DNA from: Phocaeicola salanitronis DSM 18170
GTDB lineage: Bacteria; Bacteroidota; Bacteroidia; Bacteroidales; Bacteroidaceae
Reading direction: 5' to 3'
Length of the DNA stretch: 64,000 nt
Assembly: GCF_000190575.1 (NCBI RefSeq)
Contig: NC_015164.1
Location: forward strand, 3,992,001 to 4,056,000
Shown here: positions 45,036-54,520 of the stretch, piece after piece
Position numbering within the stretch: position 1 is the first letter of the stretch
Layout of the letters: each line of letters begins with the position of its first letter
Made by a program: the position numbers and the translations under genes
Notes under the pieces: generated by a model
The model's database searches: none
Told to the model about the DNA's origin: nothing
Seen by the model: only the letters and a program-made list of their open reading frames with translations

Positions 45036-46133
45036 ATGAAAATAGGAATTCTCACATACCATCGCAGTCACAATTATGGCGCATTGCTGCAAGCAATAGC
45101 TACACGAATTTTCCTTGAGCAAATGGGACATGAAGTGTATTATGTAGACTATTGGCCCAAATACCATCGACGTATGTATGCCCTGATTAATTGGAGAAAT
45201 ATTTTTTCTTGGCATATAAATAGGGCTTACAAATATATAACGCAGATTTTGATGAAAACTTTTCAAAATAGGAAATTGCGGATTAATAATATGGAGAATT
45301 TCATCGCAAAGTATATACAACCTCATTGCCTTTCATGTCAAGAAGAATTTGATGTTGTGGTATACGGAAGCGATCAAATTTGGAGAAAACAACCTGGCTT
45401 GTTAACCTATAATCCTATGTATTTTGGAGCAAACAAGATCCGTTGTAAAAAGCATGTCTCATTTTCTGCCAGTATGGGCCTGTTACCACAAAATCCGAAA
45501 GAGAATGAGATTATAAGAACTTTAGTTTCCCATCTGAATAAAATCTCTGTAAGGGAGATGGATTTAAAAAATTATCTGAGTAGATTAGGCTTTACTGATG
45601 TGTCGGTGACTTTAGACCCAACGTTATTGCTTTCACATAAGCAATGGGATAAGATATTGGATATAGAGAAAAAGGATTCTGCAGATGATAATTATATCCT
45701 CTACTATAATCTAATGCCTAATTCCTTTGATATTGAAGAAGTTAGAAATTTCGCAAAATCACAACATTGCACTCTAAGAGTTTTATACGGAGTACCTATC
45801 CAACAAGAAACTTATGAAGAAATTAGCACAGTAGCACCAGATGACTTTGTAGCACTTATTCGGAATGCGCAATTTGTTTTTACTTCTTCGTTTCATGGGT
45901 TGATGTTTTCCATTATCTACAACAAACCATTTTGGGCTTCTTTTTCAAAAAATGAAGGTCGAGCTAAGTCCATTTTGGAACAACTGGGAATAAGCGAGCG
46001 TCTGCTTCCTCCCATGAGCCAAATACCTCGCACTTGTCATCTTATTGATTACCTTAATGTTATGGAACGATTAAATCTGCTTCAGCAGGAAAGTATCGCT
46101 TATTTAGGTGATGCATTAAATAATGATTGTTAA
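45036..46133 (+). CDS. Polysaccharide pyruvyltransferase (WcaK/CsaB-like)
   Basis: A 365-residue enzyme. MKIGILTYHRSHNYGALLQA and VVYGSDQIWRKQPG are diagnostic for the family, together with the C-terminal ARFVFTSSFHGLMFSIIYNK-type motif (NAQFVFTSSFHGLMFS). It transfers pyruvate from PEP to a sugar as a ketal, adding negative charge. It starts 3 nt after the ThDP enzyme. Confidence 0.88.
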   Translation: MKIGILTYHRSHNYGALLQAIATRIFLEQMGHEVYYVDYWPKYHRRMYALINWRNIFSWHINRAYKYITQILMKTFQNRKLRINNMENFIAKYIQPHCLSCQEEFDVVVYGSDQIWRKQPGLLTYNPMYFGANKIRCKKHVSFSASMGLLPQNPKENEIIRTLVSHLNKISVREMDLKNYLSRLGFTDVSVTLDPTLLLSHKQWDKILDIEKKDSADDNYILYYNLMPNSFDIEEVRNFAKSQHCTLRVLYGVPIQQETYEEISTVAPDDFVALIRNAQFVFTSSFHGLMFSIIYNKPFWASFSKNEGRAKSILEQLGISERLLPPMSQIPRTCHLIDYLNVMERLNLLQQESIAYLGDALNNDC

Positions 46134-46138
46134 CTATT

Positions 46139-47359
46139 ATGAAGAAAGAGGTTGTTGCATATTGGTTGTTTGCACTTGGTATTTTCTTGTTAGTTCTAAA
46201 ATCTATGGGGGCATATTTTCTTTGGAATGTCAGCATTGGCCCCTTGTCTTTACTTGTGACCTTGATAGGTTTGGTTTATGCCAAAACGCAGAAACAGCTG
46301 TATAATTCGAGACATTTTATATATGCGTTTTTATTCCTTATACTATATAGCATTTGGGACAGAGATATTATGTCTCAGATAAACATTGGCAATATTATGC
46401 CCTGTATCCCAATTTTATTAGTACTGATGATGCCAACAAAAGATAAAAGGACTTTGCTTTCTTTTTGTTCTTGTGGATTAGCATTCATTTCGGGCATTTC
46501 ACTTATAGCTTTTATTTTATTGTTCTTTACAGAATTGCCCAATGTGGGAATTATTTCCGATGAAACTGCTGAAAATTACTCATATACGAACTACATTATT
46601 CTATTAAAAGGAGCTTTCTATGACATTCGCTTTAACGCCATATTTAGAGAGCCTGGACATTTAGCAATGATAGCAAGCTACTTTTTATTTGCCAATCGTT
46701 ATGATATGAAGAAATGGTATAACATTGTGCTGTTGATTGTCATCGGTTTTACTTTGTCTTTGGCAGGCTATGTGTTGACGATAGTAGGCTATATGTTCAA
46801 TTTGCTTTTAGCTGGCAGATTAACAACAGTATTCAAGAAACTGATTCCATACGTTATAGTAATGGTTATAGCCATGTTAGGTATTATGAGTTATAATCGC
46901 GGGCACAATTTTGTGAACGAATTAATCATCGCTCGCCTTGAATACGATGAAGATAAAGGTGTACAGGGGAATAACAGGGTAAATGACTATACGGATACTT
47001 ATTTTAAAAATATAATAAGTGATGGTTCATTCATTATTGGAACTGGACGTGATAAACAATCCCACCTTGCTTCTATTGGCAAAGTTACAGGATCTGGATA
47101 TAAAATACATATCATAGCAAGAGGGTTAATAGGAACATTTTTCATTTTCATGTTTTACTATGTATTGGCAAAGAACGCTCCTTATCGGCGATTCGCATTC
47201 TTAATGCTTTTACTGTATTGCCTATCCTTTTGGCAAAGAGCTTATCCAAGTTGGCCTGCATGGATTATTCCATTTATAACTTCCATTTATATTTACAGAC
47301 CTCAAGCTATGCTGCGTCAACAAAAACATAATACGATTGAACGAGAATGTTTAGTGTAA
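46139..47359 (+). CDS. wzy: Wzy-like polysaccharide polymerase
   Basis: A 406-residue polytopic protein with about ten hydrophobic segments. A long periplasmic-type loop lies at about residues 260-300 (RLEYDEDKGVQGNNRVNDYTD, then IIGTGRDKQ). This is the O-antigen-ligase/polymerase build. I chose ATG 46139, 5 nt after the previous stop. It would join repeat units in the periplasm. Sequence identity in this family is always low, so the call rests on topology and context. Confidence 0.75.
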   Translation: MKKEVVAYWLFALGIFLLVLKSMGAYFLWNVSIGPLSLLVTLIGLVYAKTQKQLYNSRHFIYAFLFLILYSIWDRDIMSQINIGNIMPCIPILLVLMMPTKDKRTLLSFCSCGLAFISGISLIAFILLFFTELPNVGIISDETAENYSYTNYIILLKGAFYDIRFNAIFREPGHLAMIASYFLFANRYDMKKWYNIVLLIVIGFTLSLAGYVLTIVGYMFNLLLAGRLTTVFKKLIPYVIVMVIAMLGIMSYNRGHNFVNELIIARLEYDEDKGVQGNNRVNDYTDTYFKNIISDGSFIIGTGRDKQSHLASIGKVTGSGYKIHIIARGLIGTFFIFMFYYVLAKNAPYRRFAFLMLLLYCLSFWQRAYPSWPAWIIPFITSIYIYRPQAMLRQQKHNTIERECLV

Positions 47360-47422
47360 TTATTCTCTTTTGGCATAAAAATCACGTGTATAAAAATTTA
47401 GGTGCAAAAAATCTCATATGAC

Positions 47423-48565
47423 ATGAAAAAAATATTGTACATAGTACATAGTTCCAAGATGGGAGGTGCAACTATTTCTTTTCTAAATATGGTATGTGGC
47501 ATGAAAATGGCAGGTTATGAACCTGTTATCGTTTATCCAGATTATAACGAGACGTTTATTAGCATACTTAAGCAGAATGATTTGGAACATATCAGAATGG
47601 ATTTAACGCCTCTTATTTTAAATACAAGTTCATTAAAAAATAAGATTTTGTATTTCTATCATTTCGCCACTCTCACAATTCGATTAAAGAAAACTACAAA
47701 GTCATTTGAAAGATTGGTTCGTAAAGTAAAACCAGACCTCATACATACTAATACAGGAATCATTCACGAAGGTTTCTTTGCTGCAAAAAAATTGGGAATA
47801 CCCCATGTTTGGCATTTACGTGAATATCAAGATCTGGACTTTGGATGGACAATCTACCCATCTAAAAAGAAATTTATCAATGCGTTATCAGCAAGTAATG
47901 TGATTGCCATTTCCCATGGAATATTTAACCATTTCAAGTTATCCACTGCTAAAGATAGGGTTATATACAATGGAATATTATCCAAAACTGAAATAACATA
48001 TAACCCCAAAAAACAAAAATATTTCCTATGTGCAAGCAGAGTGGTTGCATCCAAAGGACATGAAGACGTTGTAAAAGCATTTGCTTCTTTCAGTAAATAC
48101 CACCCTGATTATCGCTTGGTTATACTTGGTGATGGTCATAAAAAATTTATTGACCACTTGCATAAATTAGCTGAAAAATTGGGATGCAAGGAGCTTATAA
48201 AGTTTGAAGGCTATAAAACCGTACCTGAAACTGTAAAATGTATGCAGAATGCCAAAGCATTGATTGTGGCATCCAAATTTGAAGGATTTGGCCGAATGAC
48301 GGCAGAGGCTGCTTTTGCTGGATGTTTTGTTTTAGGACGTGACACAGGAGGTACAAAAGAAATTATTGAACACACAAACGGTATTTTATTTCATGATACA
48401 AACGGGTTGATTCGTGCTATGAATGATGTGTGTTCTCTGAATGAGGACACATATTCTCAACGTGTCATACAAGGACAATGTTTTGCTGTAGATAATTACT
48501 CTATAGAAAAAAATATACAGAAAATTATTCAATATTATTCCTTTCTTCTTGATAGAATAGTCTAA
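47423..48565 (+). CDS. Glycosyltransferase family 4
   Basis: A 380-residue GT-B enzyme. MKKILYIVHSSKMGGATISF has the N-terminal glycine-rich loop, and the C-terminal EX7E-type region is seen in ASKFEGFGRMTAEAAFAGCF, followed by GRDTGGTKEII. I start at ATG 47423; an upstream GTG at 47402 adds 7 residues unlike the family. It adds one sugar of the repeat unit on the cytosolic side. Confidence 0.9.
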   Translation: MKKILYIVHSSKMGGATISFLNMVCGMKMAGYEPVIVYPDYNETFISILKQNDLEHIRMDLTPLILNTSSLKNKILYFYHFATLTIRLKKTTKSFERLVRKVKPDLIHTNTGIIHEGFFAAKKLGIPHVWHLREYQDLDFGWTIYPSKKKFINALSASNVIAISHGIFNHFKLSTAKDRVIYNGILSKTEITYNPKKQKYFLCASRVVASKGHEDVVKAFASFSKYHPDYRLVILGDGHKKFIDHLHKLAEKLGCKELIKFEGYKTVPETVKCMQNAKALIVASKFEGFGRMTAEAAFAGCFVLGRDTGGTKEIIEHTNGILFHDTNGLIRAMNDVCSLNEDTYSQRVIQGQCFAVDNYSIEKNIQKIIQYYSFLLDRIV

Positions 48566-48582
48566 TTGTAATACAATATATT

Positions 48583-49197
48583 ATGAGTCATGTAATATGT
48601 TATTCTCTATTTAAGTTGCTTCACCCATTTAGTCAAATAATATCTCGTGTAATAGATCATTTGTACTCTCTTATAGTTACGAGTTCGCTTAGGCATATAG
48701 GGAAGAATAGTTTTATCCGTTATAAAATGAGGCTGCTAAAAGGGGCGAGGTACATTACTGTCGGTCATAATTCACACTTTGGTGTACAAGCAGAACTAAC
48801 GGCTTGGGATACGTTCGGCGATGACAGATTTACCCCAAGCATTGAAATCGGTGATAATGTCAGTATAGGAAGCTATTGTCATATTACGGCAATAAACCGG
48901 ATCGTGATAGGAAATGGCGTGTTGACAGGTCGATGGGTAACAATCACAGATAACTCTCACGGGGAAACAGACAAGGAAACACTGGATGTGCTCCCGGTAA
49001 AACGTCCTTTAAAAAGCAAAGGGCCTGTAATCATTGAAGACAATGTTTGGATAGGTGATAAAGCGACAATTTTACCTGGAGTCACGATTGGCAGAGGAAG
49101 CGTCATTGGAGCTAATGCCGTTGTTTCAAAAGATGTACCGTCCTATTCGATTGCAGTAGGTAATCCGATTCGAATCATTAATAATCACACAGTATAA
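48583..49197 (+). CDS. Hexapeptide-repeat acyltransferase
   Basis: A 204-residue protein with left-handed beta-helix repeats (ITVGHNSHFGVQAEL; IEIGDNVSIGSYCHITAIN; NVWIGDKATILPGVTIGRGS; VIGANAVVSKDVP). This is the WcaF/maltose-O-acetyltransferase-like fold. It acetylates a sugar or aminosugar of the capsule. It lies between two glycosyltransferase genes. Confidence 0.88.
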   Translation: MSHVICYSLFKLLHPFSQIISRVIDHLYSLIVTSSLRHIGKNSFIRYKMRLLKGARYITVGHNSHFGVQAELTAWDTFGDDRFTPSIEIGDNVSIGSYCHITAINRIVIGNGVLTGRWVTITDNSHGETDKETLDVLPVKRPLKSKGPVIIEDNVWIGDKATILPGVTIGRGSVIGANAVVSKDVPSYSIAVGNPIRIINNHTV

Positions 49198-49209
49198 TTA
49201 TAATACATA

Positions 49210-50367
49210 ATGAAAGCAAGAGTAATCGCATATTACTTGCCCCAGTATCACCCCATACCGGAGAATGACAAATATTGGGGCAAAGGGTTCACGGAGTGGA
49301 GAAATGTAGGAAAAGCCAAACCATTGTTCCGAGGACATAGCCAGCCTCGGGTGCCGGCAGACTTGGGATATTACGACCTTCGTTTGCCGGAAATAAGAGA
49401 AGAGCAAGCCAAATTAGCGAAGGAAGCGGGAATAGAAGGATTCTGCTACTGGCACTATTGGTTTGGCAACGGCAAGCAACTGCTGGAAATGCCTTTCAAT
49501 GAAGTGTTGCGCACAGGTAAGCCTGATTTCCCCTTCTGCTTGGGGTGGGCGAACCATCACTGGACAAACAGGACCTGGACTGTCGGCGGGACTTTTCAAA
49601 AGGATTCCATGATTATGGAACAAACCTATCCGGGAATGGAAGAACACAAGATGCATTTCTATGCCTTACTCCCTGCCTTCAAAGACCGCCGCTATATCAC
49701 GGTAGACGGCAAATTGTTGTTCGTTGTTTTCCGTCCCCTTGACATACCTGATAGCAAGGAATTTACAAAGCTGTGGAATGAACTGGCTGTAAAGGAGGGT
49801 TTGAACGGTTTCCATTTCGTTGGGGTGGAATCGAGTCTGGGCTTGTTTTCCAACAGCTCTAATAACGGGAAAAAGATGATGTATGACGGAAAGAACACGA
49901 CAAAGGTTTTGTTCCAACGTGTGCTTGATGCCGGTTATGACGGTATCAATTCACGCGGAATGAATCTGGCACATATCCGCTACGACTCCATGCTGAAGTA
50001 TTACATCAAGAAAGGTCTGAAGAAATTCTTTAAATGGCAGGGAGTTATCAAGTATGATTTTGAGAAAGTCAGCAAACTGCTCTTCGCGGAGGAAGACAAG
50101 TGGAACAATGTATATCCAACCCTTATACCAAATTGGGACCGTACTCCCCGGAATGGCAAGAACGCGATTGTCTGGTACCACAACAATCCGGAATTCTTTA
50201 AACAGGAAGTGGAGATTGCCCTTGATGTGATTAAGGATAAACCCATGGAGCATAAAATTCTATTCCTGATGTCGTGGAACGAATGGGGAGAAGGCAATTA
50301 TATGGAACCAGACATTGAATTTGGAAAGGGATATATTCATGCTTTACGTGAAGCGATTGAAGAATAA
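49210..50367 (+). CDS. WbsX-type glycosyltransferase (GH99-like)
   Basis: A 385-residue protein with the family signature IAYYLPQYHPIPENDKYWGK GFTEW (residues 6-30, split here) and YWFGNGKQLLEMPFNEVL, then LGWANHHWTNR and FLMSWNEWGEGNYMEPD. WbsX proteins belong to a GH99-like family repeatedly found in O-antigen and capsule loci and are thought to act as glycosyltransferases. GC content rises again from the low-GC block before it. Confidence 0.9.
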   Translation: MKARVIAYYLPQYHPIPENDKYWGKGFTEWRNVGKAKPLFRGHSQPRVPADLGYYDLRLPEIREEQAKLAKEAGIEGFCYWHYWFGNGKQLLEMPFNEVLRTGKPDFPFCLGWANHHWTNRTWTVGGTFQKDSMIMEQTYPGMEEHKMHFYALLPAFKDRRYITVDGKLLFVVFRPLDIPDSKEFTKLWNELAVKEGLNGFHFVGVESSLGLFSNSSNNGKKMMYDGKNTTKVLFQRVLDAGYDGINSRGMNLAHIRYDSMLKYYIKKGLKKFFKWQGVIKYDFEKVSKLLFAEEDKWNNVYPTLIPNWDRTPRNGKNAIVWYHNNPEFFKQEVEIALDVIKDKPMEHKILFLMSWNEWGEGNYMEPDIEFGKGYIHALREAIEE

Positions 50368-50372
50368 ACATT

Positions 50373-51998
50373 ATGTCTGAAAACAAAACAATCAGCTATT
50401 GGCTTATTTTAGCCTTGCCTTGGATCATTGCCCCTTTCATACACGGGCAAAAAACTATATCAGACAAAACAGTAAGCATAAGCCAACTATACTCCCGTAA
50501 AATTGTAGCGGAAAGTGAGTATGTAATCCCTGGCCATATTCTTGTTACAGATGGCAAGTTATATAGCAATCCTCCTAATTACTTGTCTACTGATTTTATA
50601 AGCGTTGCCGATTGTGATATCATAAAATGTTATTTGCCTCCTAGCAAAGGCGGTGGAGTGGCATTTTATGATGAGGGTAAACGCTTTATTTCAGGTATAA
50701 ACACTGAACAAGGTGGGGTAATTAAAGTGAAAATACCTGATGCTACTTCGTTTGTCAGATTAAGCAAAAGAACAGATTTGGCAGGATTAAGATATGGAGC
50801 AAGATTGTACTCCTCAATAAATAGAACAAAACATGCTTTATTGGTAGAAAGCCATGAAATCACGCAGAGATTAAATGCAAATCTATTCTCAGAATTGACA
50901 CCCAATTTCTTTCCCGTATTTGTACCTAGTGATTCTGTTTGTAGCAAAATGGGAATCAAAGGAATCAATGCAACAGGCAAAAATAGGAATGAAAGTCAAC
51001 CATTTTTCAGAATACCTATCCATCTCAAGACCAGACATGGAACCATATTGGTCGCTTGTAATTCTATTCTTGAACAAAATGGTGTGAGAAATTATTCAGT
51101 TGTGATTGCCCGAAGCGAGAATGGTGGTCAAACATTCAATAAACGACTGATTTGCAAAGGTACAAATCTGAGTATGATTTACGATAAACAGTACGATCGC
51201 ATTTTCTTTCTTCATGGCTTGAACTATTCGGTCTCTACGGATGATTGGCAGACATGGAGTGATTTTAAGCCGATGAACATCAAAAAACCACAAGGTTGGG
51301 AGAAGTTCTACGCCTCACCCACAGTAGGTATCCAGCTTGAAAACGGCATTTTGGCGGCTCCTTATATCTTGATGAATGGTTTAGGAAAGGATATATCAAA
51401 AAATGCGAATGCGGTTGTGTACTCGGCTGACTTTGGAAAGACATGGAAAGTTACAGCAGTAACCCCAGATACAATCATTGCCAATGAAACGACTATTGCA
51501 GAGTATGCCCCCAATCAAATTATGATTAATGCACGTGGAGGCACTGAAGTTCAGTGGGGAAGTCCCAATCCAGGACGGCGCGTTTTTGTACCTGTTACCC
51601 CCTTACAAAGCGAGAGAAAAGACTGGCATATAAATGAATGGAAGTTACATGAATCAGATAAACAATTGATTGAACCGATTTGCAACGCTTCCTTCATAGC
51701 TTGTCAATATGATAAATACCGTTTCGGACTGTTTTGTAATCCGCATACCACTGGAAAAGAGCGGAAGAATTTAATGCTGCAAGTATCCTCAGATTTTACA
51801 CATTGGACTAAAGTGGGCTTGCTTACTCCATTCAACAGAGTAGTATACGGTTATTGTAGTTTGAATTATCAGAACGGTCAGCTGTCGTTTGTCTATGAGG
51901 ATAAGGAATGCGGTATTATATATGCAGATCTAACACCTTTCATGGATGAGATTCTTACTAAAATGATTGCAAATAAAATGCTTTACAAGCAAGATTAA
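50373..51998 (+). CDS. Exported sialidase-like protein (GH33 type)
   Basis: A 541-residue protein. A signal-like hydrophobic segment (LILALPWIIAPFIHG, residues 11-25) is followed by a beta-sandwich region, then the sialidase propeller. FRIP motif at residues 212-215. Asp-box-like SENGGQTFN (248-256), STDDWQTW (288-295) and SADFGKTWK (351-359). The catalytic-Glu box reads NETTIAEYAPNQIMINARGG and a candidate Tyr lies near the C-terminus (VVYGYCSLNY). It probably hydrolyses or remodels terminal nonulosonates in the periplasm or on the surface. It lies beside the nonulosonate genes. Confidence 0.75.
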   Translation: MSENKTISYWLILALPWIIAPFIHGQKTISDKTVSISQLYSRKIVAESEYVIPGHILVTDGKLYSNPPNYLSTDFISVADCDIIKCYLPPSKGGGVAFYDEGKRFISGINTEQGGVIKVKIPDATSFVRLSKRTDLAGLRYGARLYSSINRTKHALLVESHEITQRLNANLFSELTPNFFPVFVPSDSVCSKMGIKGINATGKNRNESQPFFRIPIHLKTRHGTILVACNSILEQNGVRNYSVVIARSENGGQTFNKRLICKGTNLSMIYDKQYDRIFFLHGLNYSVSTDDWQTWSDFKPMNIKKPQGWEKFYASPTVGIQLENGILAAPYILMNGLGKDISKNANAVVYSADFGKTWKVTAVTPDTIIANETTIAEYAPNQIMINARGGTEVQWGSPNPGRRVFVPVTPLQSERKDWHINEWKLHESDKQLIEPICNASFIACQYDKYRFGLFCNPHTTGKERKNLMLQVSSDFTHWTKVGLLTPFNRVVYGYCSLNYQNGQLSFVYEDKECGIIYADLTPFMDEILTKMIANKMLYKQD

Positions 51999-52012
51999 AA
52001 TCCATACAGAAC

Positions 52013-52501
52013 ATGATAAAAATTTTTTTAAAGAAATGTAGGACTATGTTTTTTACATTTCTTGCCAAACTGCAATTAAAACAATACGGTAGAAGCTTGA
52101 CGGTCAATCATTATTGTCGATTCGCAGGGAACGTAAGTGTCGGAGATAATTGTCATTTTAATGGAATGAAAATAGGGGGAGGTAATGTGTTGATACACAA
52201 CAACTTACATAGTGGTGAAGAGGTGCTGATATTAGCACAAAGCCATAATTACAACGGTAATGAACTTCCATACGATAGTACATATATAATAAAGAATGTG
52301 GTTATTGATGACAATGTGTGGATTGGAAGTCGCGTGCTTATCATTGGTAATGTACACATAGGTGAAGGTGCTATTATCGGTGCTGGAAGCATAGTGACAA
52401 AAGATGTTCCTCCCTTAGCTATCTATGCAGGAGGAAGAATCATAAAATATAGGGATAAAGAAAAATACGAAACACTTAAATCTTTAAAAAAATTTCATTG
52501 A
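52013..52501 (+). CDS. Small hexapeptide-repeat acyltransferase
   Basis: A 162-residue protein with left-handed beta-helix repeats (VSVGDNCHFNGMKIGGGN; NVWIGSRVLIIGNVHIGEGA; IIGAGSIVTKDVP). It is likely an O-acetyltransferase, possibly for the nonulosonate. It lies 1 nt before the synthase gene. Confidence 0.85.
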   Translation: MIKIFLKKCRTMFFTFLAKLQLKQYGRSLTVNHYCRFAGNVSVGDNCHFNGMKIGGGNVLIHNNLHSGEEVLILAQSHNYNGNELPYDSTYIIKNVVIDDNVWIGSRVLIIGNVHIGEGAIIGAGSIVTKDVPPLAIYAGGRIIKYRDKEKYETLKSLKKFH

Positions 52502-52502
52502 A

Positions 52503-53375
52503 ATGAAAGCTCCAAAAATTATTGCGGAAATCGGTTGCAATCACAAGGGTGATATGGCAATCGCTAAAGAGATGATTATGACTGCCGCCACTTATTGTAA
52601 AGTGGATGTAGTTAAGTTTCAGAAACGTTGCAATAAAGAACTGTTGACTCCTGAAGAGTACAATGCTCCGCATCCTCATCCGGAAAATTCATACGGTAAG
52701 ACATATGGCGAGCACCGGGAATTCTTGGAGTTCAATCTTGACCAGCACCGCCAGTTGCAGGAATGGTGTAATGAGTTCGGCGTGGAATATTCTACATCCG
52801 TTTGGGACATCACTTCGGCCAAGGAAATCTGTACCCTGCATCCGAACCTGATAAAAATTCCTTCTGCCTGTAACTTGAACAAAGGCTTGTTGGAATACCT
52901 GTGCGATAATTTCGGCGGTGAAATCCATTTGTCTTTTGGCATGACTACCCGTGATGAAGAAGAACAGATTATCCAGTTCTTCGAATCCAAAAGTCGTAAC
53001 AAGGATTTGGTTATTTATGATTGTACATCAGGTTATCCTGTGCCTTTTGAAGACATTTGTCTGCTTGAAATCACCCGTTTGCGTGAACTGTATGCAGACA
53101 GAGTGAAAGCCATCGGTTTTTCCGGACATCATTTGGGTATAGCCGTAGATAGTGCTGCTGTAGCTCTTGGTGCGGAATGGGTAGAACGGCACTATACCCT
53201 TGACCGTACTTGGAAAGGGACAGACCATGCTGCATCCTTGGAACCCGATGGTGTGCGCAAGTTGGCTCGTGACTGTCGTGCCGTGGCAAAGGCCTTGGCA
53301 TACAAGAAAGAGGATATCCTCGACATCGAGAAAGTACAAAGAAACAAATTGAAGAAAAATCAAGTGAAATGGTAA
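52503..53375 (+). CDS. Nonulosonate synthase, NeuB-type, SAF domain absent
   Basis: A 290-residue enzyme. The NeuB barrel is complete: IIAEIGCNHKGDMAIAKEMI, VVKFQKRCNKELLTPEE, IKIPSACNLNKGLL, SFGMTTRDEEE, IGFSGHHLGIAVDSAAVALG, and VERHYTLDRTWKGTDHAASL. Typical NeuB has an additional C-terminal SAF (antifreeze-like) domain of about 60 residues, which is missing. This matches the shorter phosphate-using synthases described in B. thetaiotaomicron (KDN-9-phosphate synthase). Product is a sialic acid or KDN 9-phosphate by inference. Confidence 0.85.
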   Translation: MKAPKIIAEIGCNHKGDMAIAKEMIMTAATYCKVDVVKFQKRCNKELLTPEEYNAPHPHPENSYGKTYGEHREFLEFNLDQHRQLQEWCNEFGVEYSTSVWDITSAKEICTLHPNLIKIPSACNLNKGLLEYLCDNFGGEIHLSFGMTTRDEEEQIIQFFESKSRNKDLVIYDCTSGYPVPFEDICLLEITRLRELYADRVKAIGFSGHHLGIAVDSAAVALGAEWVERHYTLDRTWKGTDHAASLEPDGVRKLARDCRAVAKALAYKKEDILDIEKVQRNKLKKNQVKW

Positions 53376-54520
53376 TCGCATTCATTCCAGTAAGGGGCGG
53401 TAGCAAGTCTATCCCCCTTAAAAATATTAAGCCGTTCTGTGGCAAGCCTTTGGTGTGCTGGAACATTGAGGCATTGGAGTACTGTCCAGAGGTGGATGAA
53501 GTTATTGTTGCCACTGATTCTGACAAAATAGAAGAGACGGTGGCGGCACAAGCATACAAGAAGACAAAGGTCTACCGACGTTCTGCAGAGAACGCTTGTG
53601 ACACGGCAAGCACGGAAAGCGTAATGTTAGAGTATATCCACTACGCACAACTTCCGAGTGATGATATCTTTATGCTGGTGCAAGCTACCTCCCCATTGAC
53701 TGAAACAGTTCACTTTATGGAAGCACTTACTATGTATGGCAAAGGGGAATATGATTCTATTTTGACTTGTGTACGTAATTACCGTTTCTTTTGGAATGAA
53801 GACGGTACAAGCATGAATTACGATTATATGAACCGTCCCCGCAGACAGAACTTCTCAGGAATGTTGATGGAGAACGGTGCCTTCTATATAAATAAGGTAG
53901 GGAATATCCTTGAATCGGGCAATCGTTTAAGCGGACATATCGGCATTTACGAGATGCCTGAATATACGGCAACAGAGATAGACGAGCCGGACGACTGGAT
54001 TGTATTGGAGAACCTGATGCACAAGCACGTATTGGCAAAACGCAAAGAAACAAGAAAATCCATCAAGCTTTTCTTATGCGATGTAGATGGTACGCTGACA
54101 GACGGTGGCATGTATTACTCTGAAAACGGTGACGAACTAAAAAAATTCAACACCCGTGACGGCATGGGCTTTCAGTTGCTCCGTGAAGCTGGTATAAAAA
54201 CCGGCATTATCACATCAGAAGATACTAAAATTGTGGAAAACCGTGCCAAGAAACTGAATGTGGATTTTCTCTATCAAGGAAAAAGAGATGGCGGCAAGTT
54301 GGCGGTCGCTAAAAAGATATGCGAACGGCTTGGCATCACGCTGGACGAGGTGGCTTATATCGGTGATGACATGAATTGCGTGGATTTGTTGAAAGCTGTT
54401 GGCATGAAGGCTTGTCCAGCTGATGCTTGTGAGGAAGTGAAAGCGATTGCTGGTATTCGAGTGATGACCTATAACGGTGGAAATGGATGTGTGAGAGAAT
54501 TTATAAACTACCTGCTATGA
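53369..54520 (+). CDS. CMP-nonulosonate synthetase fused to a HAD phosphatase
   Basis: A 383-residue two-domain enzyme. Residues 1-225 are a NeuA-type cytidylyltransferase (IPVRGGSKSIPLKNIKPFCG; LVQATSPLTE). Residues 230-383 form a KdsC/YrbI-like HAD phosphatase (KLFLCDVDGTLTDGGMYYS with DVDGT at 238-242; AYIGDDMNCVDLLK). The order dephosphorylation then CMP activation follows the KDN pathway of B. thetaiotaomicron, where these functions are in separate genes. Overlaps the synthase gene by 7 nt and the next gene by 4 nt. Confidence 0.88.
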   Translation: MVIAFIPVRGGSKSIPLKNIKPFCGKPLVCWNIEALEYCPEVDEVIVATDSDKIEETVAAQAYKKTKVYRRSAENACDTASTESVMLEYIHYAQLPSDDIFMLVQATSPLTETVHFMEALTMYGKGEYDSILTCVRNYRFFWNEDGTSMNYDYMNRPRRQNFSGMLMENGAFYINKVGNILESGNRLSGHIGIYEMPEYTATEIDEPDDWIVLENLMHKHVLAKRKETRKSIKLFLCDVDGTLTDGGMYYSENGDELKKFNTRDGMGFQLLREAGIKTGIITSEDTKIVENRAKKLNVDFLYQGKRDGGKLAVAKKICERLGITLDEVAYIGDDMNCVDLLKAVGMKACPADACEEVKAIAGIRVMTYNGGNGCVREFINYLL

